A stretch of DNA of 64,000 nt from Cytobacillus horneckiae (lineage in GTDB: Bacteria; Bacillota; Bacilli; Bacillales; Cytobacillaceae): the NCBI RefSeq assembly GCF_002835735.1, contig NZ_PISD01000046.1:1-64000 (forward strand). Direction: 5' to 3'. How positions within the stretch are numbered: the first letter of the stretch is position 1; each line of letters opens with the position of its first letter. Shown here one piece after another: positions 18,416 through 27,938 of this stretch. Both the position numbers and the translations under genes were made by a program. The notes beneath the pieces are model-generated. The model saw only the letters and a list, made by a program, of their open reading frames with translations. It did not search any database and was not told the DNA's origin.

Positions 18416-20729
18416 TAGTATCCAGCCAATTATTAAAATAGCCTGAAGGTACACTAAAATAGCTCTTTGTAAACTGAATAAATTCAGTCGTGTCCACTTC
18501 CTTGGATCGATATTGCTTATAAAATCCAGCTAAATATTGGCTTTTTACATCCATTGGATCAACGCCCTTTAGCTCATAACGTTCATTTATCATCATATTA
18601 ATTTGCAATGCCGGCTGTGCTGAGATAAATCCAAAATCTTTCAACTCACTAAGTGGTACATTTGATTTCTGCCTCCCTAAGCCTGCTTCTTTCATTCGAT
18701 CCACTTGAGATAAAGACACAGAAAAAGCATCTGTTTCCGATTGGTTTTCCGCCATCATTAAATAATGGGATGCAGCAAATGAAGATAGACCTTCACTAAT
18801 CCATAAATGTTCATGAGGATTGCTGGCAATATTGGATTGAAAATATGACTTGGCAACGCTTTGTACAAGTTCGTGTGCTGAGACGTCACGCCCTAAAACA
18901 ATCATCCCTGGATAGGTTTGAGTTGTATCAGCATCACTTTGAATGATATCTAATTGTTCATATGGAAAAGAGCCAATCTCCTCATTAAAAAATTCAATCG
19001 CGCTGCTAGCTTGCTGTAGTAAATCTTCTGATTCAGCTGCTGATAAATCCGCAAATAAGCGCAAATGCGTGCCGCTAGTCGTTTCTTTATCCACAAACAC
19101 TTCATCCTTCATTATCACAACAGGAAATGCTATTTCCGATTTTGTTTTTACAGAGCCTTTCTCCTCAATAGCGCCATCATCCTTTTTTGATGTTACGATT
19201 CTATATCCTTCAGGAGTTTGATACTGAACGTCAAAGTCCGAAAACCGTGAATGATACATCGGTCCTTGAGCGTAATCCTTTTTCTCAACACTCCATTTAC
19301 CATTCTGATAGACCGCCGCTGCTGGATACCAATCAGCTAATACATTCATACTATCTTTTGTCATTTCAAAGGAATATTGAATCTTTACTTTATGTTTTCG
19401 TGCTTTTTTATTTTTTTCCGGAATGATAATCTTTAATGTCTCATTCTTTATCTCATACGCTGCAGACTGTTTGTCTATTTTGATTTCTTCTATATTTATG
19501 TTCCTTTGCTCCGCAGGATAAAAGAACATAATATCATTCCAGGAGTCTTCTGATTCATTTTTAATTAAAATATCACTTTGTACGTTAAAGCGGCCATCCT
19601 CATCCATTTGAAAAGCAATATCATAGCTTGCTTTGCTCTCCTGCTTTACACCAACTTTTGTTTCACTTGTATAAATCACAAAAGTTCCTGCAAGGATAAA
19701 TGCTGCTAATAGTGCCATAAAAGTTAGGTGACTGGCATTCAATTTTTTATCGCTTTTCTTTTTATTATAGTTCTTTCTATTTGGTGCAATTTTCGGTTCA
19801 TTACCTGTCTTTATCCAAGGAGTCCGCTGATAATCTGCCTGAAATTTATTTTTCAACCCTGAAGCAAGCAAACTAAAGGAGATGGTTGTAAACAATAGCA
19901 CAATGAGCGGAATAATTAGAATATGTGTATTGCCGTAAATATTTCCTCTTGCTTGTCCGACAAGACCAGATAACTCTTTAGTGACGGATAAATAAATAAG
20001 CGGATCAAACCTAACAATCGTACCGCCAATAAAAATATTTACCAATGCCAGCTGTCCCATAATCGTAATAACATAAACAATCTCAAGAATAAACATGACC
20101 AGCAGTGATTCCTTCAACTGCGGAAAAATATGATGCCAAATGATTCGCGACTTTTTCGCACCTAAAGTTGTCGAAGCCTTTATGAAGTCTGACTTATATA
20201 CTTCTGAACTTTTCTTTCTTACAGAGGAAACGATGCTCGGCACACTCAATAAGGACATAATGATGATAAAATAGGTAATTAATGTTCCTGGTTCAAGCAG
20301 CGTTGCGTTGTTAATCGGCAATAAGAAAAAATATACAATAATAAACAGAGGAACATAGCTCCACGCATTCTCAAACGCTACAATCCAGTGCGGCACCTTT
20401 TTCCAAGTACCGATATACATGCCTATGACTGTACCTAAAATCATTTTTATCATTGTTACAACAACAGCAATCAGTACAGTGTAGCGCAGCCCATTGAGAA
20501 TCATCGACAAAATATCATATCCCCATTGATCAGTGCCAAGTGGATATGCCCATGATTCAAAGGGGGCAAGAGGAGGAGCAATGACCCCGCCATCCTTATA
20601 TTGCACTTCAAGCGTAGTAGTCATTGAATGCGGGGCGAGCATCGGTCCGAATAAACATAAAAATAATAAGATTGCGACAAAAAGGATTCCGATGTAAAGT
20701 GAATAGTTGATTTGCTGTAGTTTATTCAT
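18402..20729 (-). CDS. DppC-like ABC permease fused to a degenerate M1-peptidase-like domain
   Basis: This is a 775-residue fusion. Residues 1-300 form a binding-protein-dependent permease: a helix at 12-31, the loop motif YPLGTDQWGYDIL, and the EAA loop TLGAKKSRIIWHHIFPQ. A basic linker and another helix (about 337-357) lead to a large C-terminal domain, probably outside the cell. There HELVQ (619-623) followed by LWISEGLSSFA aligns with M1 aminopeptidase HEXXH and WLNEGFA. The second zinc histidine is Gln623 and GAMEN is not seen, so catalysis is doubtful. It overlaps the partner permease by eight bases. No ATPase or binding protein is encoded nearby. Confidence 0.82.
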   Translation of the reverse strand: MNKLQQINYSLYIGILFVAILLFLCLFGPMLAPHSMTTTLEVQYKDGGVIAPPLAPFESWAYPLGTDQWGYDILSMILNGLRYTVLIAVVVTMIKMILGTVIGMYIGTWKKVPHWIVAFENAWSYVPLFIIVYFFLLPINNATLLEPGTLITYFIIIMSLLSVPSIVSSVRKKSSEVYKSDFIKASTTLGAKKSRIIWHHIFPQLKESLLVMFILEIVYVITIMGQLALVNIFIGGTIVRFDPLIYLSVTKELSGLVGQARGNIYGNTHILIIPLIVLLFTTISFSLLASGLKNKFQADYQRTPWIKTGNEPKIAPNRKNYNKKKSDKKLNASHLTFMALLAAFILAGTFVIYTSETKVGVKQESKASYDIAFQMDEDGRFNVQSDILIKNESEDSWNDIMFFYPAEQRNINIEEIKIDKQSAAYEIKNETLKIIIPEKNKKARKHKVKIQYSFEMTKDSMNVLADWYPAAAVYQNGKWSVEKKDYAQGPMYHSRFSDFDVQYQTPEGYRIVTSKKDDGAIEEKGSVKTKSEIAFPVVIMKDEVFVDKETTSGTHLRLFADLSAAESEDLLQQASSAIEFFNEEIGSFPYEQLDIIQSDADTTQTYPGMIVLGRDVSAHELVQSVAKSYFQSNIASNPHEHLWISEGLSSFAASHYLMMAENQSETDAFSVSLSQVDRMKEAGLGRQKSNVPLSELKDFGFISAQPALQINMMINERYELKGVDPMDVKSQYLAGFYKQYRSKEVDTTEFIQFTKSYFSVPSGYFNNWLDTKASR

Positions 20730-21585
20730 ATATGAACCCTCGTTTGAATAGATAAATTAATAGCCTAATAGATAAATAAACAATAAATGAAATGAATAGC
20801 ATAGATATCAGACCGATAGCAATCGGCTGAATTTCTGTGCTTTGAAAAATAAATTTAGTAATGCCAGAAACATTTAATATGTATTCAACGATAAATAAAT
20901 TTCCTATCGCAAGCGAAATGACCTTCACTAAATCAGCTATAATAAAAGGCTCGATATTTTTAAATACATGCTGAAAATTAATCGTATGAACATTCATCCC
21001 TTTTGCTACTGCCGTTCTAATATAATCCTCTCCACTAGTTTGATAATACTTCTCAGCAATTAATTTAAACATATATAATGTTGGCGCCACTGCTATTAAA
21101 AGCGTTGGAAACCATATATTTAATGCGCCGCCATCCGGTCGTAATGAAATGACGCGAATGCCTGTCCACTTGTAAATTTTTATTGCCAAAAGCATAGCAA
21201 GGACAATTAAAATAAAATCCGGTATGGTTGACAGCACATTCATCATCATCCGGAAAATTTTTGTCATGCGAAGCCGGCTTAAAAATATCCCGAATATCAC
21301 ACTGATGAAAACAGCTATTACCACACCGAAAAACATAATAATAAGGGAAGTGATGAAATTATCCCCTATATCTTGAGCAATCGACCTTTCTTGAAGCCCA
21401 AGTTGATAAGTGCCTAAATTCCCTTGGCTCAATTGACTGATAAAATCTGAAACCGCTGCTGGAAATTGACTAAAGCTCCATTGTATTGACTTTTCTTCCA
21501 TATTAATCGAAATCATTGTAGGTAAAGCAGCAAGAAATAAAATAAGAATGAAAATTATGACCATTTGCTGCACAAAACGTGCCAT
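20722..21585 (-). CDS. DppB-like ABC transporter permease
   Basis: The 287-residue membrane protein has about six helices and an EAA loop (YIRTAVAKGMNVHTINFQH), typical of the first permease of oligopeptide/nickel-type importers. It is coupled to the permease/M1 fusion gene through an eight-base overlap, and the two presumably form the heterodimeric channel. No solute-binding protein or ATPase accompanies them, so these must come from elsewhere if the system is a transporter. A good ribosome site (AGGAGG) precedes ATG 21585. Substrate unknown. Confidence 0.85.
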   Translation of the reverse strand: MARFVQQMVIIFILILFLAALPTMISINMEEKSIQWSFSQFPAAVSDFISQLSQGNLGTYQLGLQERSIAQDIGDNFITSLIIMFFGVVIAVFISVIFGIFLSRLRMTKIFRMMMNVLSTIPDFILIVLAMLLAIKIYKWTGIRVISLRPDGGALNIWFPTLLIAVAPTLYMFKLIAEKYYQTSGEDYIRTAVAKGMNVHTINFQHVFKNIEPFIIADLVKVISLAIGNLFIVEYILNVSGITKFIFQSTEIQPIAIGLISMLFISFIVYLSIRLLIYLFKRGFIYE

Positions 21586-21618
21586 TCGATTGCCTCCTGA
21601 CTAATTAATACTCATGCT

Positions 21619-21650
21619 AATATTTTTCACTCGGTGAGAATATTTGTCAA
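21619..21650 (-). promoter_or_regulatory. promoter element and inverted repeat before the permease pair
   Basis: On the minus strand a consensus -35 TTGACA (21645-21650) is followed by an interrupted inverted repeat, AATATT..TCAC / GTGA..AATATT (21619-21644), filling the spacer. The -10 is weak (AAATAT). This looks like an operator, but the regulator is unknown. Confidence 0.4.
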
Positions 21651-21826
21651 CAATAATTTTTCCATCCATTAGGCATATGTAATCCCAAAATATTCAATCA
21701 ACACCAAACATAATTCCTATAAGGTTGTTATCTTAACATAATTCCATTTTCATAAAATGAACAAAAAAATAGTATAAAAATTGCATAAAAAAAGGCCCAT
21801 TAAGGCCCATCTTAAGTAAAAATTGC

Positions 21827-22411
21827 TTAAACTTTAAAGAATCCTCCTACCCCTTTTACCATCGATGACACTTGATTGACAGCATTCATCATTTGTCCTG
21901 CTGTATCCATCATTTTATTAAAATCCAATGATCCGTCTTGCGACTTAAATGAGTTCATGATTGATTGCACTCCGCTTGGCTGCTTTGTAACAAAAGACTG
22001 CTTCGGATATGGATTCATATATGGATAGGAAGCTTGAGGCTGAGTGTTTTTTTGCAAAGGTTCATTCATAGGCTCCAACGGGTTTTGGAAGACGCTTGGC
22101 GATGGTTGCCCATACCCGCCGCCATATTGATTCATTTCCATCCCATGATATTGTTGTTGAGTTGGATAGCCTTGCTGAATATTATTCATAGGACCCGCTT
22201 GGAAAGGGAAGGCTCCTGGATAGTTTTGTCCCTGATACGGTGGAACGGCTTCATTCCAATTCGGTTGTGCTCCAGCATAATTCATATATGGTTGCTGCCT
22301 CATTTCGGGAGAGTAGGACATATTCACATTATACGGAGCATAGACATTACCATAACTCCAATTAGCCGGCATTTGATTTGGTTTTATATTCTGCCTTTTT
22401 CGGCCAAACAT
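21827..22411 (-). CDS. yppG: YppG-like protein, proline/glutamine-rich
   Basis: The 194-residue protein has a long low-complexity N-terminal two thirds rich in Pro, Gln, Asn, Tyr and Met. A conserved C-terminus follows (QSIMNSFKSQDGSLDFNKM, then TAGQMMNAVNQVSSMVKG) that matches the YppG family of Bacillus. Function is unknown; spore-coat-like composition suggests a structural role, which is inference. The start MFGRKRQ at 22411 follows GGAGG by nine bases. Position next to yppF agrees. A short GGGCC hairpin with seven Ts lies after the stop (about 21784-21806). Confidence 0.82.
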   Translation of the reverse strand: MFGRKRQNIKPNQMPANWSYGNVYAPYNVNMSYSPEMRQQPYMNYAGAQPNWNEAVPPYQGQNYPGAFPFQAGPMNNIQQGYPTQQQYHGMEMNQYGGGYGQPSPSVFQNPLEPMNEPLQKNTQPQASYPYMNPYPKQSFVTKQPSGVQSIMNSFKSQDGSLDFNKMMDTAGQMMNAVNQVSSMVKGVGGFFKV

Positions 22412-22690
22412 GGCAAACATCCTCCTTATCATTCATCATTACAATTTATGTTACAACTGCCCATATGGTGATTATGAAACAAGAAATTATTTCTTGCGTT
22501 TGTCTATCATTGTAGGAATTTGTCGGAAGTTTAAATTTTATAAAAATAAAGAATGCTGAATATTCATGTTAACATAATAACAAGATTTCGTTTTTTCCTA
22601 ATGTTATAGCAAAAACTTCATACTGTAACTTGTATTATGGCATTTTGCTGTAAGTAAGAGATTAATCTACTTTGAGGAGGAAGATTCACA

Positions 22691-22900
22691 ATGAATGTTC
22701 ACGAACTTAAAAAGAAGTTTCAACAAGTAAAGGATGCAACTCCAGAACATGTCAACCAGTTATTAGACTTTTCAAAAAGAGCTTATATTCAAAATGAAAT
22801 TTCCATTCTTGATTATCGCAATCTTGTTCGTGACCTAGAAGCACTTGGAGCCGTTATTCCTGAGAGCTTTAAAGACGGATCCCTCATTAGTTCAAATTAG
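22691..22900 (+). CDS. yppF: YppF-family small protein
   Basis: The 69-residue soluble protein (MNVHELKKKFQQ... to SFKDGSLISSN) resembles the YppF family of Bacillus, mostly helical and of unknown function. GAGGAGG lies ten bases before the ATG. It is the lone plus-strand gene between yppG and yppE, divergent from the first and convergent with the second, as in B. subtilis. The stem at 22941-22970 ends its transcript. Confidence 0.82.
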   Translation: MNVHELKKKFQQVKDATPEHVNQLLDFSKRAYIQNEISILDYRNLVRDLEALGAVIPESFKDGSLISSN

Positions 22901-22940
22901 GAGAAAACAAACACACGGAATACTCTACGATTAAGTAAGA

Positions 22941-22970
22941 AAAGGAGTCCTGAAAATTCAGGACTCCTTT
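22941..22970. terminator. shared terminator of yppF and yppE
   Basis: A perfect 14-bp stem (22941-22954 with 22957-22970) is followed by TCTTCT on the plus strand. The last codons and stop of yppE (22958-22970) form one arm. Confidence 0.75.
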
Positions 22971-23320
22971 TCTTCTATTAACACTAGTAAACGCTGAACG
23001 ACATATTTTGCTGAGTTTACTTGATTCGTAAAACGGGATTTGCTTGTCTCAGGAAAAAAAGCTTGAATTGAACTTGTATCCATTTGATCATAAGCAGACT
23101 GAATTTGCTGGATACGCAGCCCCTTCGGAGAATTGTCCTTGATCCACTTCTCTGCTTCGGCTTTCCACTTGTCGTTATCTTGTTTTACTTTATCGGCAAA
23201 CGGTTTTACTTCAAGATAAAAATCTCCTTTTTCCCCGGTATCTCTTCCTTGTTTATAGCGGTCTTCTATTTGATCAATGTATTCTAGCATTTTTATTGAT
23301 AACTTCTGTAATTGGCTCAA
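22958..23320 (-). CDS. yppE: YppE protein (DUF1798)
   Basis: The 120-residue all-helical protein matches the YppE/DUF1798 family, a four-helix bundle of unknown function. Conserved stretches are YLEVKPFADKVKQDNDKW, LRIQQIQSAYDQMD and SAKYVVQRLL. The start is TTG at 23320, preceded by GGAGATGATCGA. Its 3' end lies within the hairpin shared with the convergent yppF. Confidence 0.87.
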   Translation of the reverse strand: MSQLQKLSIKMLEYIDQIEDRYKQGRDTGEKGDFYLEVKPFADKVKQDNDKWKAEAEKWIKDNSPKGLRIQQIQSAYDQMDTSSIQAFFPETSKSRFTNQVNSAKYVVQRLLVLIEEKES

Positions 23321-23422
23321 TCGATCATCTCCATCAAAATAAAAAAGTAGCTATTAACTTTTAAGCTACCCAACTTAAATCAAGTTCTATTTTATCTTAT
23401 TTAAATGGAGCAGTAAAATTTC

Positions 23423-23677
23423 TTACCTGTAGCCTAGTTTATATTTTAACACCTTTGGCACCGCTCTCTCTTTCACTTCCTCCCGATTTCCGCTTCTCTC
23501 TTCGATACTTTCTAATTTTCCCGAGCAAGTTAGCAGCTGTTCTGCCTGCTGGTCATGCATTTCCTCACGTATATTTGTTAAGCTTTCTTCCAGTACGAGC
23601 TCCAACTCTTCCAATTGGCTATAAATATCCTTAAGCATGAGTAATAGTTCATCTTTCTCCACCATATTTGGCTTCAT
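23423..23677 (-). CDS. small coiled-coil protein, possibly YppD-like
   Basis: The 84-residue frame starts MKPNMVEKDELLLMLKD. ATG 23677 is chosen for the GGAGGAGG nine bases before it; the frame is open a further 14 codons upstream with no site. Residues 7-45 are strongly heptad-like (LLLMLKDIYSQLEELELVLEE), so a coiled coil is likely, followed by a basic tail. It sits between yppE and recU where B. subtilis has yppD and yppC, but I cannot confirm which it matches. Confidence 0.7.
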   Translation of the reverse strand: MKPNMVEKDELLLMLKDIYSQLEELELVLEESLTNIREEMHDQQAEQLLTCSGKLESIEERSGNREEVKERAVPKVLKYKLGYR

Positions 23678-24023
23678 CTTGTCATGCCTCCTCCTGAATA
23701 TTTCTGATTTGTTATACACTGTATTCTCTCCGCATTTTTTTAATCCTTCACACTTGACAAAACTAGAAGTGATTCGGCAAAGAAAGAAGGAATTTTTGAA
23801 AAGTGCCCCTTATTCGACATCCTATGAAGAAAAACGGTAATTATTCCTGACATATTTTACTAGACACTCAATATATTGAAATAAATGAAACATTCTTTGC
23901 GTTTTTTACGTCAAATATGTTATGGATGAAATGGTCCAATCCATAAATGCGTTTAGTGCTTTTTATTCACCCAATCTATGCTTACTTTTGGTATGATAGG
24001 TATTAGCTTGTGAGGTGAAAGAA

Positions 24024-24635
24024 ATGGAGTTTCATTATCCTAACGGCAGGAAATACACTCCTGTAAAAAATGACTCAAAAGTGGAAAAGCAAGAAAAAAA
24101 ATGGTCTTACGGAAAACGCGGTATGACCTTGGAGGAAGATATAAATGAAAGCAATCAATATTACTTAGAACGCGGAATCGCAGCCATTCATAAAAAGCCT
24201 ACACCTGTACAAATCGTCCAGGTTGATTATCCGCGGAGAAGCGCTGCTGTGATTAAGGAGGCATATTTTAAACAAGCTTCCACAACAGACTATAATGGTG
24301 TGTATAAAGGCAAATACATTGATTTTGAGGCAAAGGAAACACAAAATACTTCATCCTTTCCTTTTAAAAATTTCCATCCCCATCAAATTCAGCATATGAA
24401 AGCTGTTTTGCAGCAAAAAGGAATTTGCTTTGTCCTGCTGAGGTTTTCTGCTACTGATGAAGTATATTTAATTGATGCCGAAGATTTACTGTTTTTTTGG
24501 GGCAGAATGGAGAATGGCGGACGTAAATCCATGACCAAATCCGAAATTTCTGAGAGAGGTCATCTCATCAAACTTGGCTTTCAGCCGAGAATTGACTATA
24601 TTAAAATAATAGATTATGTTTATGACTTTATATGA
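24024..24635 (+). CDS. recU: Holliday junction resolvase RecU
   Basis: The 203-residue endonuclease resolves Holliday junctions in recombination and chromosome segregation. It closely follows B. subtilis RecU: the [17 protein letters not shown] region, [14 protein letters not shown], the catalytic YIDFEAKET, and [12 protein letters not shown] 24024 is preferred (GAGGTG, then seven bases); the GTG at 24015 lies inside that site. ponA follows 38 bases downstream on the same strand, the conserved recU-ponA operon. Confidence 0.97.
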   Translation: MEFHYPNGRKYTPVKNDSKVEKQEKKWSYGKRGMTLEEDINESNQYYLERGIAAIHKKPTPVQIVQVDYPRRSAAVIKEAYFKQASTTDYNGVYKGKYIDFEAKETQNTSSFPFKNFHPHQIQHMKAVLQQKGICFVLLRFSATDEVYLIDAEDLLFFWGRMENGGRKSMTKSEISERGHLIKLGFQPRIDYIKIIDYVYDFI

Positions 24636-24673
24636 TAATCTATCGATGTATGTGAAAGAGAGGAAGAACCTAT

Positions 24674-27325
24674 ATGGCAGAACAATATAAATCTAGGGAG
24701 GAGCGTCGCAAGCAGCAAACTTCCAAGCCAAAAAAGAAAAAGTCTTCAAAAGGCATTTTCAAACGAATATTTTTAATATTAGTCGCGCTTGGAATTATTG
24801 GAATGATTGCGGGAGCCGCTACCTTCGCGTTTATGGTAAAGGATGCACCAGAGCTTGATCCAGCACTTTTGAAAGACCCGATTCCATCAGTCCTTCTAGA
24901 TAAAAATGGTGATGAACTCACCAAAGTAGGGGCCGGTAAGCTCGATTATGTCGATTATGAAGATATACCTGAATTAGTAGAGAACGCTTTTCTTGCAACT
25001 GAGGATGTGCGCTTCTATGAACATAATGGAATGGACTTGATTCGATTAGGCGGAGCAGTAATCGCCAACGTCACGAGAGGATTTGGCTCTGAAGGCGCAA
25101 GTACCATCACACAGCAAGTTGTTAAAAACTCATTCTTAAACAATGAAAAAACGATCAGCAGGAAGGCACAGGAAGCATGGCTATCCTTCCAGCTTGAGAG
25201 AAAATATACAAAGCAAGAAATTTTCGAGATGTATGTCAATAAAATTTTTATGTCTGAAAACAGCCATGGGGTGCTAACTGCGTCCCGCATCTATTTTGGT
25301 AAGGAATTAGATGAGCTGGAGCTGCACGAGGCTGCATTGCTTGCCGGGATGCCGCAAAGCCCAAACAACTATAATCCATTTAACCATCCTGAACAAGCGG
25401 AAAAACGGAGAAATATTGTCCTTTCATTAATGAATCAGCATGGATTTATTTCTGAAAGCGAAATGAAAGAAGCTCAGGCAAAATCTGTTACAGACAGTTT
25501 AGTTGCGGAAGCTGAGCGTGAAAAGGATGATTCACCATACGATTCATTTGTTGACGTTGTCATCGATGAGGTCTCAGCAAAATATCCTGATTTAGATATT
25601 TTCTCAGATGGCTTAATCATCCATACAACGGTTGATAAAAAGGCACAAAAACATGTAACAAAGTTATTAAATAGCGATGAAGTCATTCAATATCCTGATG
25701 ATGAATTCCAGGCGGGTATTACCCTGCTGGATTCCAACTCTGGAGAAATCAGAGCAATCGGCGGCGGCCGCAATCAAGAAGTGAAGCGTGGCTTTAACTA
25801 TGCTACTGACTTAAAAAGACAGGCTGGTTCTACATTTAAGCCGATAGCCGCTTATGGTCCTGCTGTTGATTCATTGAAATGGGGAACATATCATACTCTA
25901 GTAGATGAGCCGCACACATATAAAGACGGCGGTCAAAACATCAATAACTGGAATAAACAATTTAGCGGCCCGATGACGATGCGACAAGCATTAGCACAAT
26001 CTAAAAATATTCCTGCTGTTAAAGCACGCCAAGAAGTTGGTGAAGAGGATGCGCTTAAATTTGTTAATAACCTTGGTTTCAATTTAGAGAATTTATACGA
26101 GTCTGCAGCCCTTGGCACGCCAGAAGTTTCACCAATGCAAATGGCAGGTGCCTATAGCGCCTTTGCCAATGAAGGCTATTACACTGAACCTCATTCAGTA
26201 ACAGAAATAGAAATGCGCGATGGCACGAAAATCGATCTTACACCGGAAACTGAAGCTGTAATGAACGATTATACAGCCTTTATGATCAGTGACATGCTTA
26301 AGACCGCTGTTACTAGCGGTACTGGTACGATGGCGAATGTTCCGGGTCTGCCGGTAGCTGGTAAAACTGGAACAACAAATTACACTGGTGAAGAAAAAGC
26401 TAAACACGGCATACCTGATGGCGCTGTGCCAGATGCATGGTTTGCCGGCTATACAACAAATTATACTGCTGCTATTTGGACAGGATATGAAGATAGGAAG
26501 AATTATGTTGCTGCCAACAATTACGATCAAAAAATCGCGCAGCTATTGTTTAAGGACCTTATGCAAACTGTATCAGAAGGTACAGATACGGCTGACTTTA
26601 AAATGCCTAATTCAGTCGAGAAAGTAGCAATTGAAAGAGGAAGCAACCCTGCTAAATTAGCAAGTGATTACACACCATCTGATCAAGTTATTACTGAATA
26701 TGCAGTCAAAGGAAATGCACCAAGCCAAGTGTCTGAGAAATACGATAAACTTGATGCCCCTTCCGGTTTAAGTGCAAAATATGATGAAGAATCTAAACAA
26801 ATCTCGCTTTCATGGGATTACAGTGGAGAGGAAAATGTGCAGTTTGTTGTCACTGCATCTATCAATGATGGCGGTGAACAGGAGCTCACAACCACAGGAG
26901 AAAAATCATTAACAGTTGATAACCCAGAGCCAGGAGCGACTTACTCGTTTAAAGTGAAGGCTGTTAAGGATGATATGGCAAGCGATCCTGCAACAGCAAG
27001 TGTCTCAATTCCTGGTAACGAAGAAGAGGAAGAAATCCCTGAGGACGAAGAAAATCCTGATGAAGAAAAAGAAGAAAATCCTGGGGATAACGAAGGCGAA
27101 GGCAACGGGAATGAAACTGGCAACGAGAATGGTAACGGGAACGGGAACGGAAATGAAAACGGCAATGATAATGGCAACGGGAATGAAACTGGTAACGGGA
27201 ATGGGAATGAAACTGGCAACGGGAATGGAGAAGAAAATCCCGATGAAGGTGGAGCCCCTGGTGAAGGTGAAGGAGAAACACCACCTGAAAATCCAGGAGA
27301 AACGAACCCTGGTAACAGTGAGTAA
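24674..27325 (+). CDS. ponA: class A penicillin-binding protein PBP1
   Basis: The 883-residue bifunctional peptidoglycan synthase has one cytoplasmic basic stretch and a signal-anchor helix (about 35-57). A glycosyltransferase domain follows (EDVRFYEHNGMD, GASTITQQVVKN). The transpeptidase has active-site STFK at 386-389, SKN at 443-445 and KTGTT at 564-568. After it comes a fibronectin-type-III-like domain (about 695-775), then an acidic tail of nearly 100 residues, rich in Glu, Asn and Gly with repeated NGNGN. GpsB is its partner in B. subtilis. The tail probably lies in the wall. Confidence 0.97.
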   Translation: MAEQYKSREERRKQQTSKPKKKKSSKGIFKRIFLILVALGIIGMIAGAATFAFMVKDAPELDPALLKDPIPSVLLDKNGDELTKVGAGKLDYVDYEDIPELVENAFLATEDVRFYEHNGMDLIRLGGAVIANVTRGFGSEGASTITQQVVKNSFLNNEKTISRKAQEAWLSFQLERKYTKQEIFEMYVNKIFMSENSHGVLTASRIYFGKELDELELHEAALLAGMPQSPNNYNPFNHPEQAEKRRNIVLSLMNQHGFISESEMKEAQAKSVTDSLVAEAEREKDDSPYDSFVDVVIDEVSAKYPDLDIFSDGLIIHTTVDKKAQKHVTKLLNSDEVIQYPDDEFQAGITLLDSNSGEIRAIGGGRNQEVKRGFNYATDLKRQAGSTFKPIAAYGPAVDSLKWGTYHTLVDEPHTYKDGGQNINNWNKQFSGPMTMRQALAQSKNIPAVKARQEVGEEDALKFVNNLGFNLENLYESAALGTPEVSPMQMAGAYSAFANEGYYTEPHSVTEIEMRDGTKIDLTPETEAVMNDYTAFMISDMLKTAVTSGTGTMANVPGLPVAGKTGTTNYTGEEKAKHGIPDGAVPDAWFAGYTTNYTAAIWTGYEDRKNYVAANNYDQKIAQLLFKDLMQTVSEGTDTADFKMPNSVEKVAIERGSNPAKLASDYTPSDQVITEYAVKGNAPSQVSEKYDKLDAPSGLSAKYDEESKQISLSWDYSGEENVQFVVTASINDGGEQELTTTGEKSLTVDNPEPGATYSFKVKAVKDDMASDPATASVSIPGNEEEEEIPEDEENPDEEKEENPGDNEGEGNGNETGNENGNGNGNGNENGNDNGNGNETGNGNGNETGNGNGEENPDEGGAPGEGEGETPPENPGETNPGNSE

Positions 27326-27328
27326 AAA

Positions 27329-27356
27329 AAAGGACTTGGCATTCGCCAAGTCCTTT
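27329..27356. terminator. terminator of recU-ponA
   Basis: AAAGGACTTGGC (27329-27340) pairs perfectly with GCCAAGTCCTTT (27345-27356), followed by CTTTTT on the plus strand and preceded by an A run. It may also serve the convergent AbrB-like gene. Confidence 0.85.
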
Positions 27357-27444
27357 CTTTTTGATATTTAACAGTAAAAGCTCTAATAATGAATAGTACC
27401 GCCAAAGAATCCAAAATAAACATTCCAGGCAGCCCAAGGGTTAA

Positions 27445-27732
27445 TTACTTTTCTTCTGCTTTTATATATGCTTCTATGTCTTCTAGTAGGTGCTGGGCAG
27501 CTTCTTTGCTTAAAACAATCTTTCCGTCAGCTAAAGTAAGATTATCAGATAATATTTCCCCTGTAATCATACACGCTTTATAAGATTCATATTTTTTCAA
27601 TATAATCTTAGTATCTTCTACAAAGATTTCCAATGGATCTCCCTCAGCAATTTCCTGCGTTCTCCGCAATTCTTTCGGGATAACAATTCTGCCTAATTCA
27701 TCAACTTTTCGAACAATTCCTGTACTTTTCAT
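27445..27732 (-). CDS. AbrB-family transition-state regulator paralogue
   Basis: The 95-residue protein has the N-terminal swapped-hairpin DNA-binding domain of AbrB (MKSTGIVRKVDELGRIVIP, then ELRRTQEIAEGD). Its C-terminal multimerisation half includes LADGKIVLSKEAAQHLLEDI. It looks like a paralogue of AbrB/Abh rather than AbrB itself, whose usual locus is elsewhere. ATG 27732 is preferred; the GTG three codons upstream is part of GAGGTG. Its place between ponA and ypoC is not the B. subtilis arrangement. Confidence 0.9.
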   Translation of the reverse strand: MKSTGIVRKVDELGRIVIPKELRRTQEIAEGDPLEIFVEDTKIILKKYESYKACMITGEILSDNLTLADGKIVLSKEAAQHLLEDIEAYIKAEEK

Positions 27733-27938
27733 GTGAGACACCTCGAGTTTTGATTAATAATTGTGATTTATTACAATATTTGCCCATTAGGAAATTCCTA
27801 GTAAATTACAAAAAGATTATCTAACAAATTTTAAAAGTTTGCAAGTTAATTATTTTTTAAAATTTTGGATAAATAATTAATTTATGGCATAAAATTTGCA
27901 TAAAAAAAGGAATGGCGCGTACGTTTACACATCTTTTT

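Noticed and set aside
18857..18875. Active zinc aminopeptidase assignment for the fused domain
   Set aside because: The motif is HELVQ, with Gln for the second zinc histidine, and no GAMEN motif is visible, so catalysis cannot be claimed.
26941..27437. Several long frames opposite the end of ponA
   Set aside because: They mirror the repetitive acidic tail of PonA and have no ribosome sites.
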